A DNA stretch of 64,000 nucleotides from contig CAICTM010000016.1 of the NCBI GenBank assembly GCA_903772945.1, positions 1 through 64,000 on the forward strand, in the 5' to 3' direction. Source of the stretch: Seminavis robusta. Lineage: Eukaryota; Bacillariophyta; Bacillariophyceae; Naviculales; Naviculaceae. Positions 18,898 through 29,320 of this stretch are shown here, piece by piece. A model generated the notes under the pieces. That model did not search any database and was not told the DNA's origin. It saw only the letters and a list, made by a program, of their open reading frames with translations. The position numbers and the translations under genes were made by a program. Position 1 is the first letter of the stretch, and every line of letters starts with the position of its first letter.

Positions 18898-19565
18898 CCC
18901 CATGTCGCTGATGCTGGTTCTGCGTTGCTCAATTGTTCTTCCGCATTGGCCTGCATTAGATACTGCTGTACCGAAGGTAACATTGGCAAAATTGGAGCGG
19001 ACTATAAAAGAAGCCCCAATTGGTTTTTACCATTATTAGCTACTAGACTCGCTAGCTATCTCCCATAGGTTCTTCACTGCGACCATGGTTACCTGCCGAC
19101 TGAGGCGGAATGGGGTGGACGAGCTTCTGATTCTGTCCAGTAAAGAAAGTTTTGCGTGGTTCTGAGGACCGCCAAGCTTAGTTCGAAAGTGGAGACGGTC
19201 TCATAGCATGGCCACAAGATGCAAGATCGGTTATTACTGGTAAAATGTTCCAACAATCATCAAGGCATGTGGGGATCGATGGGGAATGACGAAACAAGAC
19301 TGGATGTTTGTGGCGTCGTTAATAATGTCTGGTGTCGCCAAAGATGTCAGAAGCTGGGAAAATACCACAGAAGGAAGGCCAACTTGACAGGAAGGGGAAT
19401 AATGAATGGACAATCAACAACTAATTTTCGACATACTATCATACTATCATACTATCGACAATCAACAATGATTTTCGACATGAACGCGAGGATGAATGGA
19501 TGTTGCAGGGGTTAACTTTAAACCCAGGTGTCATCAAGGTAGTCAGAAGCAAGGAAAACACCAAT

Positions 19566-19656
19566 GGGCGTTTGGCGCAGTTGGTAGCGCGCATGCTTAG
19601 CAACATCATCCGAGCTAATGTGCATGAGGTCATGGGTTCGATTCCCATAATGTCCA
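19566..19656 (+). tRNA. tRNA-Ala (anticodon AGC) with an 18-nt intron
   Basis: All arms fold. The acceptor 19566-19572 pairs with 19649-19655 and has a G3-U70 pair, the identity mark of alanine tRNA. The D stem is GCGC/GCGC with a perfect A box (TGGCGCAGTTGG). The anticodon stem CATGC (19592-19596) pairs with GCATG (19622-19626). The T stem ATGGG/CCCAT encloses TTCGATT. Removing 19603-19620 leaves the loop TTAGCAT with anticodon AGC, interrupted after position 37 as in other eukaryotic tRNA introns. The discriminator is A, and CCA is not encoded. Confidence 0.88.
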
Positions 19657-20400
19657 ATGTGGCTTCTTTTTGGACTGTTTGTTGTGTCTTTGCTTGTGTT
19701 TTGTTCATCAGATGTCATGGCAACATCAACGGGGACCGCCAGAGACGCCTTCGGTGGGGGGAGGGGTGGGTTGCGCACCTTGGCGGCAAAAATTCTGCTC
19801 CTCTATGGCACACATGTTGGCGTCAGCTTCTGCACCTATTGGGTGGCAAAATGCTGCACCTCTACCGTATGTCGTGAAGGCCTTCATTCGCAAACAGCGG
19901 AAGGGAAGTCCAGAAGGGACGCATTTGGGATCCAGCCTGGAACAGCAGGTTTGTTTCCCCCTTGTTTTCAAAACTTTGTGAGGAACTGAATTGCATTGAT
20001 CGATCGTAGTATTTATGTTGGCTTTTTCTCAACGTAAGATTCATCATTCGTGGAGGCACGGAGTCGCGAGGCTCGAAATCGCGCTCGGTTCGATTCCCAT
20101 AGTGACCATAGTCGATTCCCATAGTGTCCATTCTCTCTTTGATGTCGTTGCTGTTCACCAGGATGTCTTCGCAACATCAACATCAACATCAACGGGACGG
20201 GGTGGAATGTGGAATCGCTGTCGCCAAACCAGAACTGTATACGGTACTGGTGTGACTTGGACAATGCCTTCGAAACATCTACGTGAAGGAATTCAAGCTC
20301 CCCTGTCACTCCACGCCGAAGAATTACAGATCCCGATTCAAACAGCTACCTAGAGTCAATCTTGAAGTCGTGAAGGCCTTCATTCGCAAACAGTATTCGG
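19632..20400. repeat. Local duplication that copied the tRNA 3' half
   Basis: Several blocks of 19632-19900 recur between 20085 and 20400 in the same order: GGTTCGATTCCCATA from the tRNA T arm, a GCAACATCAACGGG block (19722 and 20173), and a block containing GTGAAGGCCTTCATTCGC (from 19875 and from 20370). Offsets of about 450-495 bp show later small insertions and deletions. The second copy holds only a tRNA fragment. Confidence 0.65.
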
Positions 20401-20587
20401 ACTTGGACACACGGGCAATGTGGACGAGTGGCAGTGGACGAGTTGGCATGTTTTCGACGTTCACGATAGTACCAAAAACGATGAAGGCATCTATGTGGCC
20501 GTTAGACACAATTCAGCTAATCAGAGATAGTACGGAATCGAATCAAGTTTCCGGCTGCTGCGTTGAACCTCGAACCGTGCACAAATA

Positions 20588-21069
20588 ATGATCAACCTTG
20601 TTTCCGACAACGTGGTCCACGGCATCATTGACCTTGAGCTGCCGGGGCTTGATTCTCGAGGTCCTCCTAATCAAGATGCAACTCTGCGAGCTCTTTCTTG
20701 CATGCTCGAGAGAGTGCGAGACCACAACAGTCTGGTTGAACTACTAGCTAGTACCGTCTAGATTGACGAGGCGGAGGAGATCCTTTCAGGCATTCGAGTT
20801 CTTGGAGGAACCTCAAAACACAAGGCTGGAAATCAATGGTTCTTTTGAGAGGACAATCACAAGGTGACGGACGCCACGACCAAGATGCAAAAAGTAACAC
20901 ACCGCTCATCGTTGGAGACTACGGAGAAGCAGTCTCGCATTGTGAAGCACGGGCTATGGACTGCATTAAGAGACTGATGGATGAGCGCACAGTGGTGGCT
21001 GAAGGGGATGCAGCTGCCCAAATGCAAGGCTACTTTGTTGAGCCCGTAACATCAGACTTTGGGAAGTGA
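20588..21069 (+). pseudogene. Decayed gene of unknown family
   Basis: An ATG at 20588 opens 57 protein-like residues (INLVSDNVVHGIIDLELPG, then LRALSCMLERVRDHNSLVELLAS). In-frame stops interrupt further protein-like sequence (IDEAEEILSGIRVLGG), and the last piece, in another frame, ends RTVVAEGDAAAQMQGYFVEP before a TGA at 21069. Pieces that look coding also lie just upstream (20380-20560, for instance VGMFSTFTIVPKTMKASMW). Taken together this looks like one gene with several stops and frame changes. I do not recognise it. Confidence 0.35.
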
Positions 21070-21697
21070 GGGTCCATTCTAGCTAGATGCAAGTCCTGAA
21101 ATCAATTCACTAGCGCGGACGCAATGAAACAAGCAAGTCCCGAGGCTTTCTTTTAGCTCCTGTTGCCCGTTTCGTGATGTGCACAAATGCCCTTATACTA
21201 CTTCTAATACAAGCCGTTCCAGCCGCCCTGGGTTCACTGGGAAGAGTAGAAAACCTGGTCTTGGCCCAACAGAACAGTGCCGGTACCGTATCCTTTTCTA
21301 TCTGATGAAGGATCAACTTCGTAACCCACTTCGAGGAAAGCGTGAGTAACGGGCTGCAATAGACTTTCGAGTCGAAAGGGAAACATGATCATTCAGGCCA
21401 ATTCTTCACCAGCTAGCTTTCCAGCGATTAACATCCTGCCTGAATTTTTTCTATGGAGGAAGCAGCAAGGTTGCTTCCAAGAGCGATGCTGTTGCGGAAT
21501 GAAGTTGATTGAATAAGCGCTATGGTTGGACTTCTCTTTTGGAATCATCCGTCGTGTCTGTCGTCACAGTTCTACGGGTAGTGCTTGGATTTTTGGATAA
21601 TATCTGCAGTTGTGCTGTGGACCTATGTTGCTCACAGAGTTTTGAGCCCAACCAAATCTTTGACGAGGCGCGTATTCGCAGCACATGCTGTGCCGTA

Positions 21698-22876
21698 CTA
21701 GCTAGTAGCAGCCTTCCTTTTGGCAATGGTGTCTTCAATGCCCTTGATCTCGTTGGACTCGTCGGTCAGTAACCTGGTGCCAGCATAAATGTCATATCCA
21801 AAATTGCGGATGCGAGTAAACAAGTCAAGGCATCGTTGCTCGCGCAACCATTTGTTGGCCACTTCAAATTTGATTTGTGAGATTTTGTTGGCAATTCCCG
21901 ATGAAAACCCATCCATAACATGACATTCATATCCTTGAGCATCCATTTTTGATAATGGAATGGTAGCGTCTTCGGTCAAAATGCTGTCGAGACGTTCAAT
22001 GACAATGTCGACTTTGTGAAAATCCGACTCTTTTTGTGCAACATAATCTTTGATCACTTTGGAGACCACCCCGTTCCCCATGTTTCTGGAGGCAAAGTAC
22101 AACGAATCCACTCTGGATTCGGCCCCCAACCCAACAGGTACCAACACGACACGATCTTGCAGCTCTTTCGGAAGTTTGGACATTGTACTTTTCAAGGCAA
22201 ACTGATTCTTGGGATTGGGTTCAAAGGCGATAATGGAGGCTTGCGTGGACAGGAGCATTTCCAAAACACAGGACCCAATGTTGGTACCAATATCCACGTA
22301 AATTGCATCGTTCGCATGATTATTGTCGCTTGTCAACGAGTCTTTCCATAATCCCGGCAATGGATTGCAATCATCCCATCGTCCATACTGTGCGATCGTT
22401 CCACTCAACCATTCGTTTTCGTGCGCACATATATCAATCGTTTTGCCCGAATCTTTGGCGGTGAAATTGAGCCATCGACACGTGAATTCGGGTGGATGGT
22501 TGGGGTCCAACTCACTGCCAGTTTTCCAATCGGTAATGCTCCACGTCATGTTTTCACCATTATCCTTTGTAACAGTCCCTTGGACTCTGGACAGCGCCTT
22601 GGATAGCACGGGATTGGAGACAACTCCTGAGGATACCGTTTTAGTATTCATGGAATCATTGGTGGGCTGTTGTGTCTCCGTCGACGACTGCGGTGATACT
22701 GTACTTTCCTTGACTGTGGTTCTTCGGTATGCTGAAAGTTGCGACCTTGGTAGACTTGCCACCCAGAGCAATCCCGCCGCCACCAGAAGAAGAGAGTCTT
22801 TCCATGAGTTGCAGCAGCCACGAGCCGAAGAGGCACCCTTCGTGCTGTCAGCTCGGTTTTTCCTCCTCAACCTCAT
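21698..22876 (-). CDS. FkbM-type methyltransferase, membrane anchored
   Basis: The protein has 392 residues from the ATG at 22876. A basic N-terminus (MRLRRKNRADSTKG) precedes one membrane helix at about residues 28-45 (DSLLLVAAGLLWVASL), giving a type II Golgi-like topology. The SAM-binding motif YVDIGTNIGSCVLEMLL lies near residues 192-208, followed by IIAFEPNPKNQFALK (motif II of Methyltransf_21), then VDIVIERLDSIL and SKMDAQGYECHVMDGF, all in FkbM order. The substrate is probably a glycan or small molecule in the secretory pathway; that is inference from topology. No intron. Confidence 0.85.
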   Translation of the reverse strand: MRLRRKNRADSTKGASSARGCCNSWKDSLLLVAAGLLWVASLPRSQLSAYRRTTVKESTVSPQSSTETQQPTNDSMNTKTVSSGVVSNPVLSKALSRVQGTVTKDNGENMTWSITDWKTGSELDPNHPPEFTCRWLNFTAKDSGKTIDICAHENEWLSGTIAQYGRWDDCNPLPGLWKDSLTSDNNHANDAIYVDIGTNIGSCVLEMLLSTQASIIAFEPNPKNQFALKSTMSKLPKELQDRVVLVPVGLGAESRVDSLYFASRNMGNGVVSKVIKDYVAQKESDFHKVDIVIERLDSILTEDATIPLSKMDAQGYECHVMDGFSSGIANKISQIKFEVANKWLREQRCLDLFTRIRNFGYDIYAGTRLLTDESNEIKGIEDTIAKRKAATS

Positions 22877-23034
22877 GGCTTATGCATACATGAAAATATT
22901 ATGCCGTAGGGTCCGCATGCCGCACGAAGGTTCCGGAACAAGCTACAGTACCTTGGCCAAAATTGTTTTGATTGTTTCGTCTCCCGACGTGCCTTGCGAT
23001 GCTTTGGCGATGCTTCTAAAGATTCAGGGGCGAA

Positions 23035-23073
23035 TCTGATTCGATTGATTCGATTCGATTCGATTCGATTCGT
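23035..23073. repeat. (GATTC)n microsatellite
   Basis: About seven near-perfect units of GATTC lie 160 bp upstream of the methyltransferase start. The remaining stretch 23074-24187 has no supported gene. Confidence 0.9.
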
Positions 23074-24187
23074 GGATAGAAGATCTTTGAAGGTAAAGGA
23101 TCGTACTGTACTTTACACAAATCAAATCCTCGCCCCTCGGGCTTCGTACTGGTACGACTGTAATAATGCAGCTACTAGCTAGTCTTTCATTCCGAGCCTC
23201 TCCCATGCAGAGCTGATAGCCATCATCATTGAAATACGGTACTACTGTACCGGTACCTTCGTACATACCAGCTTGGGAAGGTTTTGGTTTTCTCGGCTGA
23301 TGACAGTCATGTTGGTGAATTTGAAGAACCAGGGTAAATCACTATTTTTTTTGCGGTCTTGCTTACTTTCTATTCTCTAAAATTGCTGACGGCCCATGAA
23401 ATACTGTACAATTGTCGAGTGACTCTGTCCTTCTCGAACGAACGATCGATCAGTCGGAACCAATGCATGAAGCAAACACACTCTCTCTTGCTGCTGATGC
23501 CTTCGCGCCCAACAAAGACTAATGTCCATTTCGGGTACTTCGGTAGCTTGCTAGCTAGCTAGATAGTAGGGACATGTACTGGTACGGAAGGCAGATTGCC
23601 CTCCGCAACCTAAAATAATACCTGGAAGGCTCGAGCTGCTTCCCAAAATAAAAATGAATGAAAAATGAGACGGTGCTGACTCTTCCACGACCCATCGTTG
23701 TCCTACCGCTACCCATGGTGTCTTTTCTCTTTAGCACCAAATCAGCTTTCTGCATCAACGAATCCATTGACGTCATTTATTCATTTGTAGCTGTTGAATA
23801 CTTATGTAATGCGCAATACATTTACATACGTATGTTTCTACGCCGGCAGTAGGATTTTGCATGTTTCACCCGCGACCTTTGTGAGAATCCAAGTCTCGAC
23901 AAGACAATGCTGAAGATAATAACAACCAAACCTGCCAGTCTCAACAATCCACAAAAGCAGCAGGACCCCTTCTCTCCTCCACCACATCCGAAGCAACCAG
24001 CTATTATAGCTAGCTAGGCGATACCTCTTGGGAAGACGAACCTTTCCAGGACTGACAATTAATAAAAGAGAGAGGCCATTCGTCAGCAGAAGTTTCCTGT
24101 GTTAATCTACGCGAAAGACAGAGCCACACCTCGCCGCATAATCACGCCTTCAAATAAATAAATAAATTCAAAAAAACGACATTGACA

Positions 24188-26140
24188 ATGAGCAATCCTC
24201 CATCCCACGTCGGAGGCTCACGCAGCGGCCCCGTCCAGGGCATTGAACTCCCGGAACACGAGCCTTTGGATATGGACTTGGCCATTGATAGTCCGTTTCA
24301 AATGTCGGGTGATCCCCAGGTGGATCTGGGCCCGGTGACGGCGATGCGGGTCGAAAATGAAGACGCCATGCACATTAGTGATTCCGCATTGCGAAACTAC
24401 AAATTGAACGAAGTCGATAGCGATGGAACAAGTCGCATCCAAGTGACACCCGTGACGAGTCAATGGGGCAGCAGCCGGGATGTGTACAGCCATAGTGGCA
24501 CCAATCCGGCGTCCAGTTCCTCCGGCCCACCCACCATGTTGACCGAAACCACTCGCATGAGTTCCTCCCGAACCAACTGGAATACGGACGAAGTCATCCA
24601 GCCCGGGACGCCCAATCGATCGGCCGTTGATAAAGGCGACGAAGAAAAGGGAAAAGGAGGCAGCGGAGGAAATAATAATAATAACAATAATGAAGCAAGT
24701 GCCACCAGCAAGACGACCGATGCTTCCTACACATTGTCCCTGGAACAAAACAACGGAGTACGTTGGTTTGCTATTGGAGTTGTTGCCTTGATTTTGCTGG
24801 GTGGAATTGCAATTGCCGGAATTGTTTGTGGAACGGGAGGATGCGGTGGTGGTGGAGGAGAAGAAGAGAGTTCTTCCATGTTTGCCGAGGAAAGCAGTAC
24901 ACCGGTGCCCGTGACCCCGGTACCCATCATTCCCACTGCAAACCCAACAGCTCCACCCGACACCACTCTTGCTCCGACTCCCGCAGTGACAGATGCTGTG
25001 CCAGCAATCGACGCAGCCGCCGAGGAGCCAGTGGTTGATCCCATGGTTGTGGAGACGGCTGCCCCCACCGACCCAATTATGGTCGAGGAGACGGCATCGC
25101 CCACAGATGGAGTCGTCACCAGCAGCCCCACTGCTGGAGAAACCACACAGGAACCAACGGCAATGCCTTCCGGAGGCCCCACAATGACAATCACGGATAG
25201 CCCTACCACCGCCATACCCGAAACAATGGCCCCCACTTCGGAGTCTCCCACGTCGAGCCCCACGGGGCCTCCCGTCACCATTGGACCGACATCCATTGTG
25301 CCGGGGTTGTCCGCGGAAACGGTGGCCAAACAGGGAGATTTTAGCACCCCTCAGGGACAAGCCTTCTTTTTTGTCGAGGGATATCCCGGATTTGAAGAGT
25401 TGCCGGATTGGAGGAAACAGCAACTCTTTGGCATGGCCACCTTCTTTAATGCCTTTAATGGTCGGAGGTGGCCATTGAGTCGTCGACTCAATTGGCTGGA
25501 TGCCGATTTCCACGAATGCGACTGGGCGTCGATTCAGTCGCAGCCGTGTGATTTGGAAAATAAAATCGAGTTCTTGGGGTTGCTCAATGACGACTCGTTG
25601 ACGGGGTATGTGGCACCCGAGGTGGGCCTCTTGACAGAATTGGAGGAACTCAGTGTGGATCTTTGTGGATTGACGGGAAATGCCACCACGGTGCTTCCAG
25701 AGGAGTTGTCGGCATTGTCCAATCTGCGCTTGTTTAGCGTTTCCCGAAATGCCCTCACGGGAACGATGCCATCCACCATTTCCAGCCTCAGCAGCCTACA
25801 GTTCTTGCATCTTGACGACAATCAATGGACTGGAACGTTTCCCGCGGACTGGGGACAATTGACTTTTTTGAGGGAAATTAACGTCGGTGGTAACATCGGT
25901 ATGTTGACAAAGTGTGTTTTGCCATGGTGACACCGCTTGACTCTGTGTATCTCATATTTCTATTTTGTTCTTGGTATTGCAGGCCTGACAGGGACCATTC
26001 CGTTAGAGTGGGCGGCTCTGACAAATTTGGAATCCCTTATCATAGAAGGCACAAGTGTCTCCGGGGCCATCCCGACTGAGCTCTGCAATGTGCCTACCCT
26101 CACCGTTACAGCCGACTGCGGAAACATTGAGTGCTGTTAG
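24188..26140 (+). CDS. Leucine-rich-repeat membrane protein (diatom LRR receptor-like)
   Basis: Two exons (24188-25898 and 25983-26140; 84-bp GT-AG intron) encode 622 residues from the ATG at 24188. The intron falls inside an LRR unit, and splicing restores GGNIGLTGTIP. Residues 1-190 are a hydrophilic cytosolic head with an Asn-rich tract. A membrane helix spans about 192-216 (WFAIGVVALILLGGIAIAGI). A Pro/Thr/Ala-rich extracellular linker (about 230-380) follows, then a domain containing FFFVEGYPGFEELPDWRKQQ and ECDW, then five or so plant-type LRRs (LSNLRLFSVSRNALTGTMP, LQFLHLDDNQWTGTFP, LTNLESLIIEGTSVSGAIP) and a closing Cys pair. There is no kinase. It is probably a surface recognition or adhesion protein. 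Confidence 0.88.
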
Positions 26141-26453
26141 AAGGACAGTGATGGAATTAGGTCAATGGCGCCGTGACTTCTGTACGCATTAACTTCGTTT
26201 AGTCTAGTTAAAATAGTTTTGCATTTTGAGTACCCCGACAACGGACCATAGCAAAAGATTGAGATTCGTCTCTCTTTCTCCGCCCGGAATGCTCGATTGC
26301 TGGCTCTCCCTCTCTTCATTTTGGGTGACCAGCGACTCGGTCCCCAATTTTGTGTTGCCGATTCATTCCGAGATCTGTCTCCAGTTTGCGCCTAGCTGGC
26401 GCCACACATTTCAATGCCGTTGTGGAGTGTCTCCTTGTACTACTTGCGCGCCG

Positions 26454-27983
26454 CTATAATTGGGCTTCAATGTAGGAAACAAAGGATTCAGCAATTCCAT
26501 ATTCAGTTTCACAATCCTCCGGTGGATGGGCCCCCACCCATCGCAGGTATTGACGTCGTAATCGTTTCAGCTCGGCGGGGGACAGTGTTCGATGCGTCTT
26601 TAGAAACAGTTGTTGCTGTTTGCTGCTCTGTGACAAGACAATGGGAATCCGACCAACAGTAACTCCACCTCCTGCTCGCACAATGGTATCACAGACTGAT
26701 TGAGTAACGGCATCCATTTCATGTAATGCATTGGCACTGACAGCCACATGAGGACGTGTGGAGGATCCTTCTTGCAATGGTTTGACATGCAACAAAAAGG
26801 CATCCAGAATGCAATCCACTTGTTCCTCCACAGAAGTGAGGGGATCCGGTTGTTTGAGTGCGGGTCGGGGTGCCTTTTTGGGTCCTCGTCTCGTCATCGA
26901 TGGTGCATCGCCACCTCTTTGTTGCGGATTGTCATTGTTGATGGTATTGAAATCGTTGATTCCGTCCATGGACGAAGCATCTGTATGGATTGGTTGTTCC
27001 GATGGTTTGGAGGAATATAGAAAGTCCTTGGGATACAATATGGGTTCATCCTGAGAGTTGGAATTGTTTGCATTGTTGGAGTGCAATGGGTTATTGTTGG
27101 TTTCATTGCCGCTAGAGCCTGTAGATGGAGCTGCCGATATCACGGTTGCCGCCAATGGTTTGGCCGTCTTTGGAGCTCGTTTGAAACCTTTGAAAGCCTT
27201 TTTCTTGGGGGCAGCAGCTGTTGTTGTCGTATCAGATGGGTTTCTCATTGTGACTCCGCCGTTCTCTGTTTGTGCTGGATCCTTTTCTTGTCCAGTTGAC
27301 CCCATTACATCACTCAAAGCATGCATATTGTAGACACTCTTTTCCAATATCTCTCCCGCAGTCTTTCCCTCCTGATTTTGTTGCTGCGACTTCAATTCCT
27401 GTGGTCTCATGTCTACCTTGTAGAGTGGCTTATCCCATCGATTTCGTTCGTCGGGTGGCTCATATCGGAGGATGAGTTCATCCATGGTCGCGTCCGAATA
27501 GTAAAAGTTGGGTTTGTCATTGTCTGCTACTTCGGATTGTTGTTGTTGATTATTTCTCTTTTGATTCCATTCCTTGGCCAGATCCATGGAATTGAGTACC
27601 CAAATGACACCATGTTGTCTTCCTGCCGATTTGGAAATGCAGTGTAACTCATAGCGAAATCCTTTGATGTAATTCAAAGAGTCCAAGATGACGAGTTGTT
27701 GCTGATGCTTTTTTTCTGTCTGTCCTTCATTGGCAGCTTTGGAAGCAGACCCACCTATGACGGCCTGATCAAAGCATGTTTTCAAGGCTCCTCTTGTCTT
27801 TTTCTCATTGTGTGAATTCAAGTAGCATTGGGCCTTGGTGAGACCAGGACACGCCATTTCTTCATTGACAATCACGACAGAGGAAATGAGTTGGGAGGAG
27901 TGTTGAAGGGCTCGTTCTTTGATAATCTCTGCCAAGCTAGTCTTGCCCACGCAGGGGTGGCCTGTCAGAATGAGACAAGGCAT
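26454..27983 (-). CDS. KTI12: KTI12-family protein (Elongator-associated P-loop ATPase)
   Basis: The protein has 509 residues from the ATG at 27983. The P-loop GHPCVGKTS is at residues 8-16, the Walker-B-like LVILDSLNYIKGFRYELHCI near 100, and the family block ELILRYEPPDERNRWDKPL near 170. A long low-complexity insert (about residues 200-370) with KKKAFKGFKRAPK and Asn-rich stretches separates this from the C-terminal tRNA-binding part (AVTQSVCDTIVRAGG, LSPAELKRLRRQYLRWV). In other eukaryotes KTI12 binds tRNA and works with Elongator in wobble-uridine modification. The protein is longer than the yeast one because of the insert. It sits tail to tail with the LRR gene. Confidence 0.92.
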   Translation of the reverse strand: MPCLILTGHPCVGKTSLAEIIKERALQHSSQLISSVVIVNEEMACPGLTKAQCYLNSHNEKKTRGALKTCFDQAVIGGSASKAANEGQTEKKHQQQLVILDSLNYIKGFRYELHCISKSAGRQHGVIWVLNSMDLAKEWNQKRNNQQQQSEVADNDKPNFYYSDATMDELILRYEPPDERNRWDKPLYKVDMRPQELKSQQQNQEGKTAGEILEKSVYNMHALSDVMGSTGQEKDPAQTENGGVTMRNPSDTTTTAAAPKKKAFKGFKRAPKTAKPLAATVISAAPSTGSSGNETNNNPLHSNNANNSNSQDEPILYPKDFLYSSKPSEQPIHTDASSMDGINDFNTINNDNPQQRGGDAPSMTRRGPKKAPRPALKQPDPLTSVEEQVDCILDAFLLHVKPLQEGSSTRPHVAVSANALHEMDAVTQSVCDTIVRAGGGVTVGRIPIVLSQSSKQQQLFLKTHRTLSPAELKRLRRQYLRWVGAHPPEDCETEYGIAESFVSYIEAQL

Positions 27984-28127
27984 TGTAGTGCAGCTAGACA
28001 GATAGCTATCTAGCTATCTAGCTGGTAGATAGCAAGATGTTCAGGTAGACAAAGGGCCGAAGGTTGTGGTGTTGTGTTGTTGTGTTGTGGCGGGTATAAT
28101 ATCCACACTCAGGTTTTTCGCGCTGGT

Positions 28128-28255
28128 GTGACACATTATGACATCATCGTGTCACAGCGACAACTTAAAGTTTCTACGTGGCCTAAGTACTATAAATACG
28201 TTGTGACGTCAAGGTGACACCGTGACACGTTACAGCCAACAAGTCGTAGTGACAC
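28128..28255. promoter_or_regulatory. GTGACAC motif cluster with a TGACGTCA palindrome
   Basis: Four direct copies of GTGACAC (28128, 28214, 28222, 28249) and one inverted (GTGTCAC, 28149) fall within 130 bp, along with a full TGACGTCA at 28204-28211 and a TATAAATA at 28191. The cluster is upstream of KTI12 (start 27983) and downstream of the next gene. TGACGTCA is the classical bZIP/CRE site, known in diatoms from CO2/cAMP-responsive promoters. Confidence 0.5.
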
Positions 28256-28342
28256 AATAAAGAAAAGAGAGTCGACGATGGCGAAATGCCGCTGTTCAAC
28301 ACACAAATACGGGCTACTATGGCTGTTAACTATGCTAGAATC

Positions 28343-29095
28343 CTAGTCCTTGTTCCTGTTGCTGCGGCGGGTGGCACGGGTGGGCTTGACGAGGGGCTTA
28401 CCGGTCGCTTTGGTCTTCTTCTTGGACGCCGTGGCCTTCGCGGCATTGTTTTCCTTCTCGATGGAGCGGACCTTCTCCACGCTGATAGCCTTCTCGAACT
28501 TGACGGTTTTCTCAGCCTTGACCTTGACAGCGGGCTTTCCTTGACTGGTGACCTTGACGGGCTTGACGATCTTCTTGGGAGTGACAATCTTCTCGTAAAT
28601 GATGTGGGTCTGCTGAGACATGCCCTGACCGGTGATATCAACGAAATCATCATCGAACTCGGCGCTGCAATCCGTCGCGACGGAGGCCTCCTCCTCAGCT
28701 TCGACGATGGGCTTGGGCTTGGGCTTCCAAGAGACAAGGGAACCACCAGCAAGGATGTAAACCTTCAACACCCCCTTCCACAAGCCACGGCGAGTCATGG
28801 TGACGCAGTTTTCGAAATAGTCCACTTTGCACAAGTTGAAACACTCAAAGAAAGCCTTCATTTCCGCAATGTTGTAGGCGTCGAGCATCTTGGGAGAGTG
28901 GCAGAGGGCGGTGTAGTTTGAGCCATCGGCAACGAAGTCAAATCCTTGCTCAATACACTCTTGCATTTGGAAGAGGTCGCCGTTGTTAACTCCTGGGACC
29001 TTGAATTCCTCAGCATGGATGTCACCATCGGCGTAGAGAACGCCGTTCGCGAAGACGGTGTCGTTGGTAAGGTTGGGATTGAGTACTGAGTCCAT
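28343..29095 (-). CDS. Hypothetical protein with basic C-terminal tail
   Basis: The protein has 250 residues from the ATG at 29095. The first 125 residues look globular (VFANGVLYADGDIHAEEF, LFQMQECIEQGFDFVADG, MKAFFECFNLCKVDYF, then VLKVYILAGG). An acidic patch (about 130-155) follows, and the last 90 residues are Lys/Arg-rich with repeated KPVKV, KTVKF and KATASKKKTK, like a DNA- or RNA-binding tail. No family recognised. It is divergent from the gene at 29321, with 225 bp between the starts, and lies next to the PiggyBac-like gene, so it could be element cargo or a host gene. Confidence 0.55.
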   Translation of the reverse strand: MDSVLNPNLTNDTVFANGVLYADGDIHAEEFKVPGVNNGDLFQMQECIEQGFDFVADGSNYTALCHSPKMLDAYNIAEMKAFFECFNLCKVDYFENCVTMTRRGLWKGVLKVYILAGGSLVSWKPKPKPIVEAEEEASVATDCSAEFDDDFVDITGQGMSQQTHIIYEKIVTPKKIVKPVKVTSQGKPAVKVKAEKTVKFEKAISVEKVRSIEKENNAAKATASKKKTKATGKPLVKPTRATRRSNRNKD

Positions 29096-29320
29096 GTTGA
29101 CTGGTTGGATAATGAGCTTCGAGAAGGAAGAATGAGATGAGAAGGATCGATCGCGTCAACACGACAACTCACGTTGCCGCGGTTTTCATGCAACCAATTT
29201 GAATTCAAATCCAATGACAACATGTGCTTTTGGTGCCCTCGGTTTGGAGTTGGCTTTGAAGTTGCCCTTGGTCCATCGGCAAGCGCATAATCCTGGTCCA
29301 GGAAAACAGCAACAACAAGG

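Noticed and set aside
24218-25513. Open frame of 431 codons opposite the LRR gene
   Set aside because: A shadow of the Thr/Pro/Ala-rich coding strand; it has no domain and a Gly/His/Arg/Cys-rich composition.
28286-28921. 211-codon plus-strand frame downstream of the GTGACAC cluster
   Set aside because: It is antisense to the basic-tailed gene at 28343-29095, and the Leu/Gly/Asp bias is that expected opposite Lys-rich coding sequence.
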